Source: Lachnospiraceae bacterium
GTDB lineage: Bacteria; Bacillota; Clostridia; Lachnospirales; Lachnospiraceae
Assembly (NCBI GenBank): GCA_017525525.1
Contig: JAFXSQ010000055.1
Coordinates: 1-64,000, forward strand
Length of the DNA: 64,000 nt
Direction of reading: 5' to 3'
The notes beneath the pieces were generated by a model that made no database searches, was not told the DNA's origin, and saw only the letters and a program-made list of their open reading frames with translations. The position numbers were made by a program, and so were the translations under genes. Of this stretch, positions 51,585 through 60,326 are shown piece after piece (position 1 is the first letter of the stretch; every line of letters begins with the position of its first letter).

Positions 51585-53144
51585 ATGGATGCTAATACAG
51601 AGAAAATAACGAAAAAGAATAGGGCATTTATTCTCTTACCGGTGCTGATGGTTGTGATGCTGGTGGTGGTATTTGGGTTCTTTTCGTCGTATGGAATCGA
51701 TCGTATGGAAAAGTCATCTATTGTGGATGCCGGGTTTGAGTTTACAGCGATGCTTGCGTCTATTCTTCTGTACGGATGCAGCATGCTGGACGGAATGCAG
51801 AAGGGCTCGGACAGACAATATTTTATAAGCCTTGTCTTTGTCAATTTCATGGCTACCGGACTTGACCTTATGACCTATATACTTGACGGGGTTGCAGAGT
51901 ACAGATACTTTCATATATTTGTTATATGTTTTGTGTATTGTTGTGATTATATAATCGGATTTCTCCTCTTGAATTATATGGTGGCCTTCCTGGGCTTAGA
52001 GAAGGAAAAAGGGATACGAGTTACGGGAAAGATTTGCGCCCTGATTACGGCTGTTGAAATCATACTTGCGATTTTGAATTTGTTTTTCCCTATTCTTTTT
52101 GAGATAAATGAGGAGGGAGTTTATTCTACCACCGCATTGGATCCAATCAATTCGCTTTATACTACGATGATTACGCTTGTGGCTCTCGGCATAGCCATGG
52201 CATATAGAAAGAAGATTACGAGGGTACAGTTTTTTGCGATTGTTATCTATGCGATGATAATGAATGTGTTCCTTGTGTTCTTCCAGTATGCTACGGTTTT
52301 TTATATAAACTATGGCGTGAATCTGATTATCTTCTTTATCATCTATATCATAGTCAATGTTAAAAACGGTAATAAGGGAGCAGTAATCGAAGAGGAGCTT
52401 TCTTCAGCAAAAAAGATACAGGAAAGCCTGCTTCCAAACTTGTTTCCGGATTTTGTAGATGTTCCGGAGTTCGACTTACATGCGTTAAATCTTCCGGCTA
52501 AAGAGATTGGCGGAGATTATTACGACTTCTTTAAGCTTGATGATGATCATATTGTGTTCTTGGTCGGAAATGTGGTCGGCCATGGCGTCGGCGCTTCTCT
52601 TTTTATGGCCACATCAAAGGCGATGATTAATATGCAGTCCCAGTTGGGAGGAACACCCGCGGATGTTTTAAGTAATGTAAACAGGCGGATTACATCATCC
52701 GAAAATCGTCCGATGTCCGTGGAGATATGGATGGGAATGCTTGATATTCCGTCAGGAAAGCTTAAATATGTGGATGCGGGACTGGGACGACTGGCTATAA
52801 TGCGCGGTAATACAAAAGTATTTGAAATAGTACATGACGGCGCGGAATTTCCTGTAGGAGAAAAAAAGGAATACAGATATACCGACAGGGAGTTGATCCT
52901 ATCGCCCGGTGACAGGCTATTCCTTTTCACTGACGGTGTTCCGCATGCAAAGAGAAAAGACGGAACTCAGTTTGGCAATGACAGGCTTATCGAGGTCCTT
53001 AACAGAAATAATGATAAAACCGAAGAAGAGCTTTGTAATGATATGTCAGCCAGCATAGAGGCGTTTGCTCCGGATAACCGTCAAACGGATGATATTACCA
53101 TGCTGGGCTTTACATACAAGGGAAAACAAGGAGAAACAGTATGA
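51585..53144 (+). CDS. Membrane SpoIIE-type PP2C phosphatase, probably impaired
   Basis: About 519 residues: a membrane region of roughly eight helices (15-270), a short coiled linker (IEEELSSAKKIQESLLPNLFP), then a PP2C/SpoIIE phosphatase domain. Metal-binding Asp311 (EIGGDYYDFF) and Asp503 (TDDITMLGF) are present. The central motif, DVSGKGVPA in the sister protein, reads GNVVGHGVGA, with Asn329 in place of a metal-binding Asp. The usual NAGH is DAGL. It may be a weak or regulatory pseudo-phosphatase. The start is uncertain: ATG 51585 (AAGGA 13 bp upstream) is preferred to TTG 51561. The stop overlaps the next start (ATGA). Confidence 0.85.
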   Translation: MDANTEKITKKNRAFILLPVLMVVMLVVVFGFFSSYGIDRMEKSSIVDAGFEFTAMLASILLYGCSMLDGMQKGSDRQYFISLVFVNFMATGLDLMTYILDGVAEYRYFHIFVICFVYCCDYIIGFLLLNYMVAFLGLEKEKGIRVTGKICALITAVEIILAILNLFFPILFEINEEGVYSTTALDPINSLYTTMITLVALGIAMAYRKKITRVQFFAIVIYAMIMNVFLVFFQYATVFYINYGVNLIIFFIIYIIVNVKNGNKGAVIEEELSSAKKIQESLLPNLFPDFVDVPEFDLHALNLPAKEIGGDYYDFFKLDDDHIVFLVGNVVGHGVGASLFMATSKAMINMQSQLGGTPADVLSNVNRRITSSENRPMSVEIWMGMLDIPSGKLKYVDAGLGRLAIMRGNTKVFEIVHDGAEFPVGEKKEYRYTDRELILSPGDRLFLFTDGVPHAKRKDGTQFGNDRLIEVLNRNNDKTEEELCNDMSASIEAFAPDNRQTDDITMLGFTYKGKQGETV

Positions 53145-54658
53145 AAAACGGTAAAAAAATAGGATACATAGTTTTCTTTGCGATGCTTGCCCTGTATATA
53201 TCGCTTTTTGTGTTTTTCAGGTTTTTTGATTTGCTGGAGGCTGAGGATCGGAAGTTGTTTCAGGCATCTGTAGACCTGTTCACTCTTGCTCTCGGGCTTG
53301 TTCTTTATTACGCCTGCCTTTTGGATCGTGATGAGATAAGCGGACTAAAGCTTTGCTTCTTAAGAATTGTGGTCGTTGTGTTTGTCGGCATGGTTACGGA
53401 GATTCCGGCGCTTATTACTAACGGCATTCCGGAGATGGCGAAGGTTAATCATGCATTATACACGATTGTCTTTATCTGCAATCCCTTGTCGGCATTCTTC
53501 TTTTTCTATTATCTTGTGGAATACCTTGGCGTAGGGGATAATATTATTGTCAGAATAATGCGTCCCGGTTTGTGGATACTGTTTGGCACACATTGCATAG
53601 TTCAGTTTATCAATTGCTACGGTCCGTTGTTTTTTTACTACAATAAAGCGGGAGAGTACACAAGAGCTGTTTTTTATCCGCTGGCGAATCTTTTCTCCTA
53701 CATATGCGGAGCGTGCGTCATTCTTGTTTTGAATATATACAGGAAACGGCTTAAGCTTTATCAATTTTTGATACTGTTTGTGTTCTTTGTGGCGCCGCTT
53801 GTTTCACTGGCTATCAATATAGTTGTAAGGCTTTCGCCGGTATTCTCGGTGCTGATGTGTGTGCTTTTAGTTATCTATTGCGTGCTTAACATCGAGAGAA
53901 GTCGTGAACGCTCGGCTGTGGAGGCTGAGCTGTCTTTGGCAACAGAAATCCAGGCCAACATGCTCCCATGCATCTTCCCGGCATTTCCCGAGAGACCGGA
54001 GCTTGATATCTACGCTTCCATGACGCCCGCAAAGGAGGTGGGGGGAGACTTCTATGATTACTTCCTACTCGATGACGATCATCTTGTAATAGTGATTGCG
54101 GACGTGTCGGGAAAAGGTGTTCCCGCCTCGCTGTTTATGGTAACCTCCATGATTATGATCAGAGACTGCGCAATGTATGGCGGAAGTCCTGCTGAGACGC
54201 TTGAGATGGTAAATCGGCAGATATGCGCAAATAATCCGACAAGGACGTTCGTAACGGTCTGGTTCGGCAAGCTTGAAATAAGCACGGGAAAGATGATATG
54301 TACCAACGCCGGACACGAGTTTCCGATAATCAATACACAGGGAAGCTTTGAGCTTTTGAATGATAAGCACGGCATGCCGGTCGGAGTAAAAAAGAAAGCA
54401 AAGTATACAGATTATGAAATGGAATTAAAAGATGGAGACAGCATCTTCTTATACACCGATGGAGTTGCCGAGGCAAATAATATTGACGGTGACTTCTTCG
54501 GAGCCGAAAGGCTGATAGAGGCTGTCAATCTCAATCCGGGGGCTGTGCCGGAGACAGTGCTTAATAACGTACGTAAAGCTGTGGATGATTTCGTAAAGGA
54601 AGCACCGCAGTTTGATGACCTGACTATGCTCGGTTTTAAATACAAGAGAAATAAATAA
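53141..54658 (+). CDS. Membrane SpoIIE-type PP2C serine phosphatase
   Basis: 505 residues, same plan as its neighbour: seven to eight membrane helices (5-250), linker VEAELSLATEIQANMLP, then a PP2C domain. The metal-binding aspartates are complete: Asp303 (EVGGDFYDYF), Asp321 (IADVSGKGVPASLFM) and Asp493 (DDLTMLGF), plus NAGHEFPII. It should dephosphorylate the STAS protein encoded next, freeing it to bind the RsbW-like kinase. The pair arose by duplication. It overlaps the previous gene by 4 bp and precedes the STAS gene by 24 bp. Confidence 0.92.
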   Translation: MKNGKKIGYIVFFAMLALYISLFVFFRFFDLLEAEDRKLFQASVDLFTLALGLVLYYACLLDRDEISGLKLCFLRIVVVVFVGMVTEIPALITNGIPEMAKVNHALYTIVFICNPLSAFFFFYYLVEYLGVGDNIIVRIMRPGLWILFGTHCIVQFINCYGPLFFYYNKAGEYTRAVFYPLANLFSYICGACVILVLNIYRKRLKLYQFLILFVFFVAPLVSLAINIVVRLSPVFSVLMCVLLVIYCVLNIERSRERSAVEAELSLATEIQANMLPCIFPAFPERPELDIYASMTPAKEVGGDFYDYFLLDDDHLVIVIADVSGKGVPASLFMVTSMIMIRDCAMYGGSPAETLEMVNRQICANNPTRTFVTVWFGKLEISTGKMICTNAGHEFPIINTQGSFELLNDKHGMPVGVKKKAKYTDYEMELKDGDSIFLYTDGVAEANNIDGDFFGAERLIEAVNLNPGAVPETVLNNVRKAVDDFVKEAPQFDDLTMLGFKYKRNK

Positions 54659-54682
54659 TAAACTAAGCGGAGGTATTGAGAA

Positions 54683-54994
54683 ATGCAAACATTAAAGATT
54701 AAAATGGCAAGAAACCAGAGGGAACTGCGTGTGGAGCTTATCGGAAGGCTGGATACGGTTACTTCAAAGGAACTCGAGAGTGAGGTTAAGAAGAACCTCC
54801 CGGGTATCGATTTACTCATTTTTGATTTTACGCAGCTTGAGTACATAGCAAGCGCGGGCTTAAGGGTTCTTCTCGCTGTTTCGGCATGGATGGAAGACAG
54901 GGATAAAGAAATGAAGATCATAAACTTAAGCCAGATGGTGAAGGAGATATTCACTGTTACCGGTATGATTGAGGCCTTTGAAATCGAGGAGTAA
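54683..54994 (+). CDS. STAS-domain anti-anti-sigma-type protein
   Basis: 103 residues, a stand-alone STAS domain like SpoIIAA/RsbV. LIGRLDTVTSKELE is the opening strand-helix; the switch loop is LEYIASAGLRVLLAV with Ser57 as the likely phosphoacceptor (the SAGLRVLL version of the family). Expected cycle: phosphorylated by the RsbW-like kinase, dephosphorylated by the SpoIIE-type phosphatases; the unphosphorylated form binds the kinase. GGAGG lies upstream. No sigma factor gene is near, so the final target is unknown. Confidence 0.93.
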   Translation: MQTLKIKMARNQRELRVELIGRLDTVTSKELESEVKKNLPGIDLLIFDFTQLEYIASAGLRVLLAVSAWMEDRDKEMKIINLSQMVKEIFTVTGMIEAFEIEE

Positions 54995-55017
54995 TACTTT
55001 CCGTATGGGGTGTTGGT

Positions 55018-55425
55018 ATGAAAATACTTAATGTGGAAGCGGTAGTAGACAACATATATAAGGTGACAGATTTTGTGGATGAGCAGCTAGATGAGGCAGA
55101 GTGCCCGCTTAAGACTAAGCTTCAGCTTGAACTCGCCATTGAGGAGTTGTTCGTTAATATAGCGAATTATGCCTATGATTCGGAAACCGGCATGGCTGAA
55201 ATCGGTTTTGAAATTGAAAATGATCCGAAGACAGCTGTATTTGTGTTGTCGGACAGCGGCAAGCCGTACAATCCTCTCATGAAGGAGGATCCTGATGTGA
55301 CGCTTCCTAGGAGGGAGAGGCCAATCGGGGGACTCGGTATATTTGTTGTCAAAAAAGGCATGGACGATATGTTCTATGAGTATAAGGACGGCAAGAATGT
55401 ACTCACACTAAAAAAGATACTGTAG
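55018..55425 (+). CDS. RsbW/SpoIIAB-like serine kinase (GHKL ATPase)
   Basis: 135 residues of the HATPase_c_2 anti-sigma kinase type. The N-box ELAIEELFVNIANYAY keeps catalytic Glu (42/43) and Mg-binding Asn47. The D-box is LSDSGKPYNPL, the glycine lid RPIGGLGIFVVKK, and the end is NVLTLKKIL. It should phosphorylate the STAS protein and hold a target protein. The N-terminus of the transporter-like protein at 49926 is a degenerate relative of this domain. It is the last gene of the operon; 23 bp after the STAS gene. Confidence 0.92.
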   Translation: MKILNVEAVVDNIYKVTDFVDEQLDEAECPLKTKLQLELAIEELFVNIANYAYDSETGMAEIGFEIENDPKTAVFVLSDSGKPYNPLMKEDPDVTLPRRERPIGGLGIFVVKKGMDDMFYEYKDGKNVLTLKKIL

Positions 55426-55531
55426 AAAAATAAATTGTGGCATCATTATACATCAACAGACAGTAGGAGGCCTCAATGTGTTTTTGATGTCTTACTGTTG
55501 CTGTGATTGGCTTTTGAAACATAAGCAGGTA

Positions 55532-55560
55532 TTGAGATTTACCGGCTCGTGTTATATAAT
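55532..55560 (+). promoter_or_regulatory. Promoter of ddh
   Basis: TTGAGA (55532-55537), 17-bp spacer and perfect TATAAT (55555-55560), about 48 bp before the ddh start. It probably drives the peptidoglycan/signalling run from 55608 onward. Confidence 0.7.
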
Positions 55561-55607
55561 CTTACATCATTTATATTATTCTATTTTATGAAAGGGAGAC
55601 AAATAAA

Positions 55608-56588
55608 ATGGCGATTAAAGCAGCAATAATGGGATACGGTAACCTGGGAAGAGGCGTAGAGAAGGCGATTTCGAGGGCTGAGGATATGGAGCTTGTGGGA
55701 GTGTTCACAAGAAGAGATCCCGCAGGGGTTAAAGTTGACTCCGGAGCAAAGGCATATCATGTGGATGCGCTTGAAGGAATGAAGGATGATATCGACATCC
55801 TTATCATCTGCGGGGGAAGCGCAACAGATCTTCCCGAGATGACACCGAAGTATGCGGCTTTGTTCAATGTGATTGATTCCTTTGATACTCATGCGAATAT
55901 ACCTGTTCACTTTGCGAATGTTGATGAGGCTGCAAAGAAGGCGGGTAAGATAGGTATAATATCCTGTGGCTGGGACCCGGGCATGTTCTCGCTTAACAGG
56001 CTTTACGCTCATTCGGTACTTCCGGGAGGAAAGGATTACACCTTCTGGGGCAAGGGAGTAAGCCAGGGGCATTCGGATGCGATAAGAAGAATAGAGGGCG
56101 TGGCTGATGCAAGACAGTACACTGTTCCGGTACCTGAGGCGCTTGATTCGGTAAGAAGAGGCGACAACCCCGAGCTTACCACAAGACAGAAGCATACCAG
56201 ACTTTGCTATGTGGTTGCAAAGGAGGGTGCCGATAAGGATAAGATTACCGAAGAGATAGTAAACATGCCGAATTACTTTGCTGATTATGATACTACGGTT
56301 AACTTTATCACCGCAGAGGAGATGGCGAGAGACCACAGCGGTCTGCCGCACGGCGGTTCGGTTATCTATTCAGGCAGCACCGGAGACGGAACAAACAAGC
56401 ATGTGATCGAGTACAGCTTAAAGCTTGATTCAAACCCTGAGTTCACCGGCTCGGTGCTTGTTGCTTATGCCAGAGCTGCGGTAAGAATGAACAAGGCCGG
56501 AGATTGCGGAGCCAAGACCGTGTTTGACATAGCGCCGGCTATGCTTTCACCGCTTTCGGGCGAAGAAATCAGGGCGCATATGCTGTAG
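55608..56588 (+). CDS. ddh: meso-Diaminopimelate dehydrogenase
   Basis: NADPH enzyme that forms meso-diaminopimelate directly from tetrahydrodipicolinate and ammonia, giving lysine and peptidoglycan precursor in one step. 326 residues with Rossmann motif AIMGYGNLGRGVEKAI, GVFTRRDP, LIICGGSATDLPEM, the substrate region SCGWDPGMFSLNRLY and GVSQGHSDAIRRI, and MARDHSGLPHGG. These fit Ddh rather than DapB. Its position before murT points to DAP-type peptidoglycan. AAAGGGAG precedes the ATG; only 10 bp separate it from murT. Confidence 0.95.
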   Translation: MAIKAAIMGYGNLGRGVEKAISRAEDMELVGVFTRRDPAGVKVDSGAKAYHVDALEGMKDDIDILIICGGSATDLPEMTPKYAALFNVIDSFDTHANIPVHFANVDEAAKKAGKIGIISCGWDPGMFSLNRLYAHSVLPGGKDYTFWGKGVSQGHSDAIRRIEGVADARQYTVPVPEALDSVRRGDNPELTTRQKHTRLCYVVAKEGADKDKITEEIVNMPNYFADYDTTVNFITAEEMARDHSGLPHGGSVIYSGSTGDGTNKHVIEYSLKLDSNPEFTGSVLVAYARAAVRMNKAGDCGAKTVFDIAPAMLSPLSGEEIRAHML

Positions 56589-56598
56589 GAGTTAACAA

Positions 56599-57921
56599 AT
56601 GAACGTAATTACACTAATCATATGCAAGCTTGCCATGGCTGTATTAAAGCTTACAGGCAGGGGCAGCTCGTTTCCCGGTGAGCTTGCTTTAAAGCTTAAC
56701 AAAAAAATACTCAAGTACTTCAAGCTTCCGGACAGGATAATAGCTGTTACCGGAAGCTCGGGAAAGGGCAGCTGTTCCTCGGTTATCGCAAAGTGCTTTC
56801 GGGATCAGGGCTATAAGGTTGCCCATAACTCTTCGGGCTCGAACTTAACCGCAGGCATTACCGCGCTTTTGATAAGCCGGTCAAAGCTTAACGGCAGGAT
56901 AAAGGATGATGTGCTTGTCATGGAGGTTGACGAGCGCTATGCGAAGTTTATCTTCAAGGACATTAAGCCCGATACTGTTGTGATTACTAATCTTACCAAG
57001 GACCAGCCTCCGAGACAGGGACATGTGGATCTTGTATACCATGAGATTAACAAGGCCTTAAAGGAAGACATGACCCTTATCTTAAACGGCGACGATCCCT
57101 ATACAAGAAAGTTTGCCTTAAAGAGAGAGTTTAAAAAGGTACTTTACTTCGGTATAGACAAGACTGCGGATTCCTACACCGAGTCAAGGTATGAGAACCT
57201 TATCATGTATTACTGCCCGAAGTGCAATAAGAGACTTGATTACAACTACAGGCATATAGAGATATACGGTGATTACAGCTGTCCGGGCTGTGATTTCAAG
57301 AGACCTGACATCGATTATCGTGTAACAAAGGCAGACTTTGATAAAAAAGAGATAACCATAAACGGACATGATGTAAAGCTGCCCTACGGCATGCTCTTCG
57401 GCGTTTACAATGCCGCTGCAATCTATGCCTGCTGCGCAAGCTGCGGTTTGGATGAGGATAAGACGGCTAAGTCCCTTTCGGAGGAGAAGGCGGACAAGCA
57501 CATTTACAGCGAGTATAAGCAGGGCGGAAGAAATGTATATGTGCTGAACAATAAGAACGAGAACAGCGCTACATTTAATCAGTCTGTATGGTTTTACAAC
57601 AGAGGCAAAGGGTCAAAGAGTGTTATCATAGGCTGGAGGGAGATAAGCAGGAGATACGGCTACGACGATCTTTCGTGGCTCTATGACATAAGCTTTGAAC
57701 TCCTTGACGACGGAAAGCTTGATTATGTGGTGGCAAGCGGAACCCATGCAGAGGCTGTAAAGAAGCGCATGGAGCTTGCAGGGATAAGCGACGCAAAGAT
57801 TGTCTGCGAGCCGGAGTTGTCTAATGCGGTAGACTTCCTGAAGTCCAAAACAAAATCAGACATATATGCCATACTTAACTTTGATTATGTTGAACCCTTT
57901 AACACTTTAATGGGAGAATGA
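56599..57921 (+). CDS. murT: MurT-like Mur ligase (lipid II amidation)
   Basis: 440 residues of the MurT group: Mur ligase P-loop AVTGSSGKGSCSSVIAK, central ligase motifs (VLVMEVDERY, VVITNLTKDQ, LNGDDPYTRKF), a Cys4 ribbon (Cys206, 209, 228, 231) typical of MurT, and the C-terminal DUF1727 region with NNKNENSATFNQSVW and IIGWREISRRYGYDDLSW. MurT with GatD amidates the D-Glu of lipid II using glutamine. The partner gene follows one base after the stop. The partner here lacks visible glutaminase residues (see next), so the nitrogen source and reaction may differ. Confidence 0.93.
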   Translation: MNVITLIICKLAMAVLKLTGRGSSFPGELALKLNKKILKYFKLPDRIIAVTGSSGKGSCSSVIAKCFRDQGYKVAHNSSGSNLTAGITALLISRSKLNGRIKDDVLVMEVDERYAKFIFKDIKPDTVVITNLTKDQPPRQGHVDLVYHEINKALKEDMTLILNGDDPYTRKFALKREFKKVLYFGIDKTADSYTESRYENLIMYYCPKCNKRLDYNYRHIEIYGDYSCPGCDFKRPDIDYRVTKADFDKKEITINGHDVKLPYGMLFGVYNAAAIYACCASCGLDEDKTAKSLSEEKADKHIYSEYKQGGRNVYVLNNKNENSATFNQSVWFYNRGKGSKSVIIGWREISRRYGYDDLSWLYDISFELLDDGKLDYVVASGTHAEAVKKRMELAGISDAKIVCEPELSNAVDFLKSKTKSDIYAILNFDYVEPFNTLMGE

Positions 57922-57922
57922 T

Positions 57923-58522
57923 ATGAACATATTACATCTGTATCCGGACAGCATGAGCCTGTACGGTGAAAGCGGAAATATTAAGGCTTTTGCCAAAGCC
58001 CTTAAAGCTACCGGCAAATCTGTTAACATCATAAAGACCGACCTTGACGGGGAGGTAAGCTTCGGCGGAGTGGATTTTGCTTATATTGGCCAGGGAACCG
58101 AGGAAGGTGAGCTTCGCTCTCTAGCGCATCTTAAGAGATATAAAGCTGAGGTTGCGCAGTACATCGAAAACGGAGGCATGCTTCTCGCAACCGGAAACTC
58201 ATGGGAGATATTCGGAAAAGCCGTTACCTACCGTGATAAGGAATATGAGGGTCTCGGGATATTTGATTACACGACTGTGATTGGAAAGGAACGTCTGGTG
58301 GATGAGTGTGAGGCATCAATCCCCGAGTACGGTATCGACATAGTAGGCTTTTCAAATCATTCGGGTGTGGTAACGGGTTCAAATAACGGATTTACGGTAT
58401 TCAGCAAAGGCAGAGGCGAGAGCCATCTGTATAAAGGTTTTATGGGGACACATATGATAGGGCCGATACTTGCGAGAAATGATGAGCTGGTACTAAAGCT
58501 TCTCGGCAGATTGGAGGGTTGA
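57923..58522 (+). CDS. GatD-like class I amidotransferase homologue lacking catalytic residues
   Basis: 199 residues, shorter than the usual 240 or so of GatD. The fold markers are clear: start MNILHLYPDSMSLYGESGNI, DFAYIGQGTEEGE, and the elbow region. But where GatD has LAxCGGYQLLG the sequence is LATGNSWEIFG (Gly91 at the Cys position). Where GatD has the His of YLHGPLL, it reads HMIGPIL (Ile179; a His is two residues earlier). Other parts (GLGIFDY, GFSNHSG) match. So glutamine hydrolysis is not expected. It may bind MurT as a structural or regulatory subunit or use free ammonia. Adjacent to murT with a one-base gap. Confidence 0.75.
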   Translation: MNILHLYPDSMSLYGESGNIKAFAKALKATGKSVNIIKTDLDGEVSFGGVDFAYIGQGTEEGELRSLAHLKRYKAEVAQYIENGGMLLATGNSWEIFGKAVTYRDKEYEGLGIFDYTTVIGKERLVDECEASIPEYGIDIVGFSNHSGVVTGSNNGFTVFSKGRGESHLYKGFMGTHMIGPILARNDELVLKLLGRLEG

Positions 58523-58523
58523 C

Positions 58524-60296
58524 ATGGCGAAGTGGATAATGGTTGTTGATGATGATGTGGCTAATCTTAAGATGGCCGGAGCGATACTTAGCAAGAATAA
58601 TATGAGGGTTACGGCGCTCAAGTCAGGCAAAGCCTTGCTTGATTATATCTGCGAGCACGGAACCCCGGATTTAATTCTGCTTGATATTATGATGCCCGAG
58701 ATGGACGGCTTCGAGACCTTAAAGAACCTTCGTGAGCTTGAGAAGAAAAAGTCACTCAGTGAAACCCCCGTCATCTTCCTCACGGCAGATGCCAATACCG
58801 GAACAGAGAGCAAGGGCTTTGAGGTGGGCGTTTCGGATTATATCAGAAAACCCTTTAACCCTGAGGTTCTGCTCAGGCGCATAGATAATGTTATCTCCAT
58901 GCAGAGTGAGATGGAGAATTTGAAGAACGAGGCTTCGGTTGACAAGCTTACGGGCTTTATGAACAAGGCAGCGACAACCACCGAGTTTTCAAAGCTCTGC
59001 GCACAGGAAAGCGGTTGTCTTATGATGATTGACCTTGACTCTTTTAAGCTTGTTAACGATCTCTACGGCCATGAGATGGGTGATAAGGTTCTTATTTCTT
59101 TCGCGAATATAATCAGGGAGACTTTGCCGGAGGGCAGTAAATACGGGCGCATAGGCGGTGATGAATTCACTGCGTTCTGCGTGAATACCGATACCGAAGA
59201 GGCGGTAGTCGAGATTACAAAGGCTCTTAACGAGAAGCTTGTGAAAAAGGCTAAGGAGCTTATGGGGCCTGATATGAATATTCCCCTCGGCACATCTGTA
59301 GGCGGAATTATGGTTCCCATTCACGGCAATGATTACGGCTCGCTCTTAAAGCTTGCGGATAAGTCGCTCTACAAGGTAAAGAAGAACGGCAAGCACGGCT
59401 GCGCCCTTTATTCATCGGATTTCATGGAGGATGATAACGAAGGAAACGGCCTGATGGATATAAGAGGCATCTCCGAGATATTGGGAGAGAGGAACATCCA
59501 TGATGACGCACTCTTTCTCGACATGGATGCATTTGCCCATGTGTACCGTTATTCCACAAGATATTTTATGAGAAACGGTGTAAATGTACTGAAGGTTCTT
59601 TTCACGCTCGAAAGGCTTGAGGGAGCTTCGGACAGTGATTATAAAAACAAGTGCGACGAGTTCGGAAACCACGTAAGGAAATCCTTGAGAAAGTCGGATA
59701 TGCTCACAAGGAGCAGGTATAACCAGTATTTTGTTCTTATCCCCGATATACGCGAGGAGCACACGGAGATGGTTGTGAATTCCGTGATTAAAAAATGGAA
59801 CGATAATCATGGCGGAATTCTTGACATATCCTATGAGACGGAATTTGTAAGGCGCGATGAGATCGAGCCTTATTCGGACGGCAGGGCTTCGGTGGTTATA
59901 GTTGATGATGACATTATCAACATCAACAGCGCGGTCAAGGCCTTAAGCGAGCATGACGTAAATGTAACGCCGTTTTTATCGGGAGCGGAGTTCCTTGAGT
60001 ACATCAGCATGAGTGAAAAGCTGCCGCTTCTAATACTTCTTGATATCAAGATGAAGGATATGGACGGTTTTGCGATTATGGACAAGCTCAAAGCCATGGG
60101 CGGCGATATCAGCAGGGTTCCGGTTATCTTCCTTACGGCCGATGACAGCGAGGGAAATGAGGTGGTAGGACTCTCAAAGGGCGCGGTTGATTATATCAAG
60201 AAGCCCTTTACTCCGGAGATACTCAATGTAAGAGTCAACCACATCCTTGAACTTGCGGTACTTCGAAAGAGATACAGTGATAGACGCAAGGTTTGA
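58524..60296 (+). CDS. REC-GGDEF-REC response regulator
   Basis: 590 residues. An N-terminal receiver (1-125) has VVDDDVANLK, phosphoacceptor in LILLDIMMPEMDG, and the Lys of RKPFNPE. A GGDEF domain (about 140-300) has intact GRIGGDEF (GGDEF 211-215) and MIDLDSFKLVNDLYGHEMGD, so it probably makes cyclic di-GMP. A central region (about 305-450) lacks catalytic motifs and may be a degenerate GGDEF-like or helical domain. A second receiver (about 460-585) has VIVDDDIININ, LLILLDIKMKDMDG and KKPFTPE. Two bases after the GatD-like stop, it is likely co-transcribed with the peptidoglycan genes and may receive phosphate from the next kinases. Confidence 0.9.
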   Translation: MAKWIMVVDDDVANLKMAGAILSKNNMRVTALKSGKALLDYICEHGTPDLILLDIMMPEMDGFETLKNLRELEKKKSLSETPVIFLTADANTGTESKGFEVGVSDYIRKPFNPEVLLRRIDNVISMQSEMENLKNEASVDKLTGFMNKAATTTEFSKLCAQESGCLMMIDLDSFKLVNDLYGHEMGDKVLISFANIIRETLPEGSKYGRIGGDEFTAFCVNTDTEEAVVEITKALNEKLVKKAKELMGPDMNIPLGTSVGGIMVPIHGNDYGSLLKLADKSLYKVKKNGKHGCALYSSDFMEDDNEGNGLMDIRGISEILGERNIHDDALFLDMDAFAHVYRYSTRYFMRNGVNVLKVLFTLERLEGASDSDYKNKCDEFGNHVRKSLRKSDMLTRSRYNQYFVLIPDIREEHTEMVVNSVIKKWNDNHGGILDISYETEFVRRDEIEPYSDGRASVVIVDDDIININSAVKALSEHDVNVTPFLSGAEFLEYISMSEKLPLLILLDIKMKDMDGFAIMDKLKAMGGDISRVPVIFLTADDSEGNEVVGLSKGAVDYIKKPFTPEILNVRVNHILELAVLRKRYSDRRKV

Positions 60297-60326
60297 ATTA
60301 TCCCGAAGAATCTTATGAGGTAAATC

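Noticed and set aside
55426..55531. Terminator after the RsbW-like kinase gene
   Set aside because: Imperfect inverted segments (CAACAG...CTGTTG, ACATCAA...TTGATGT) are present, but no stable stem followed by a T run could be drawn with confidence.
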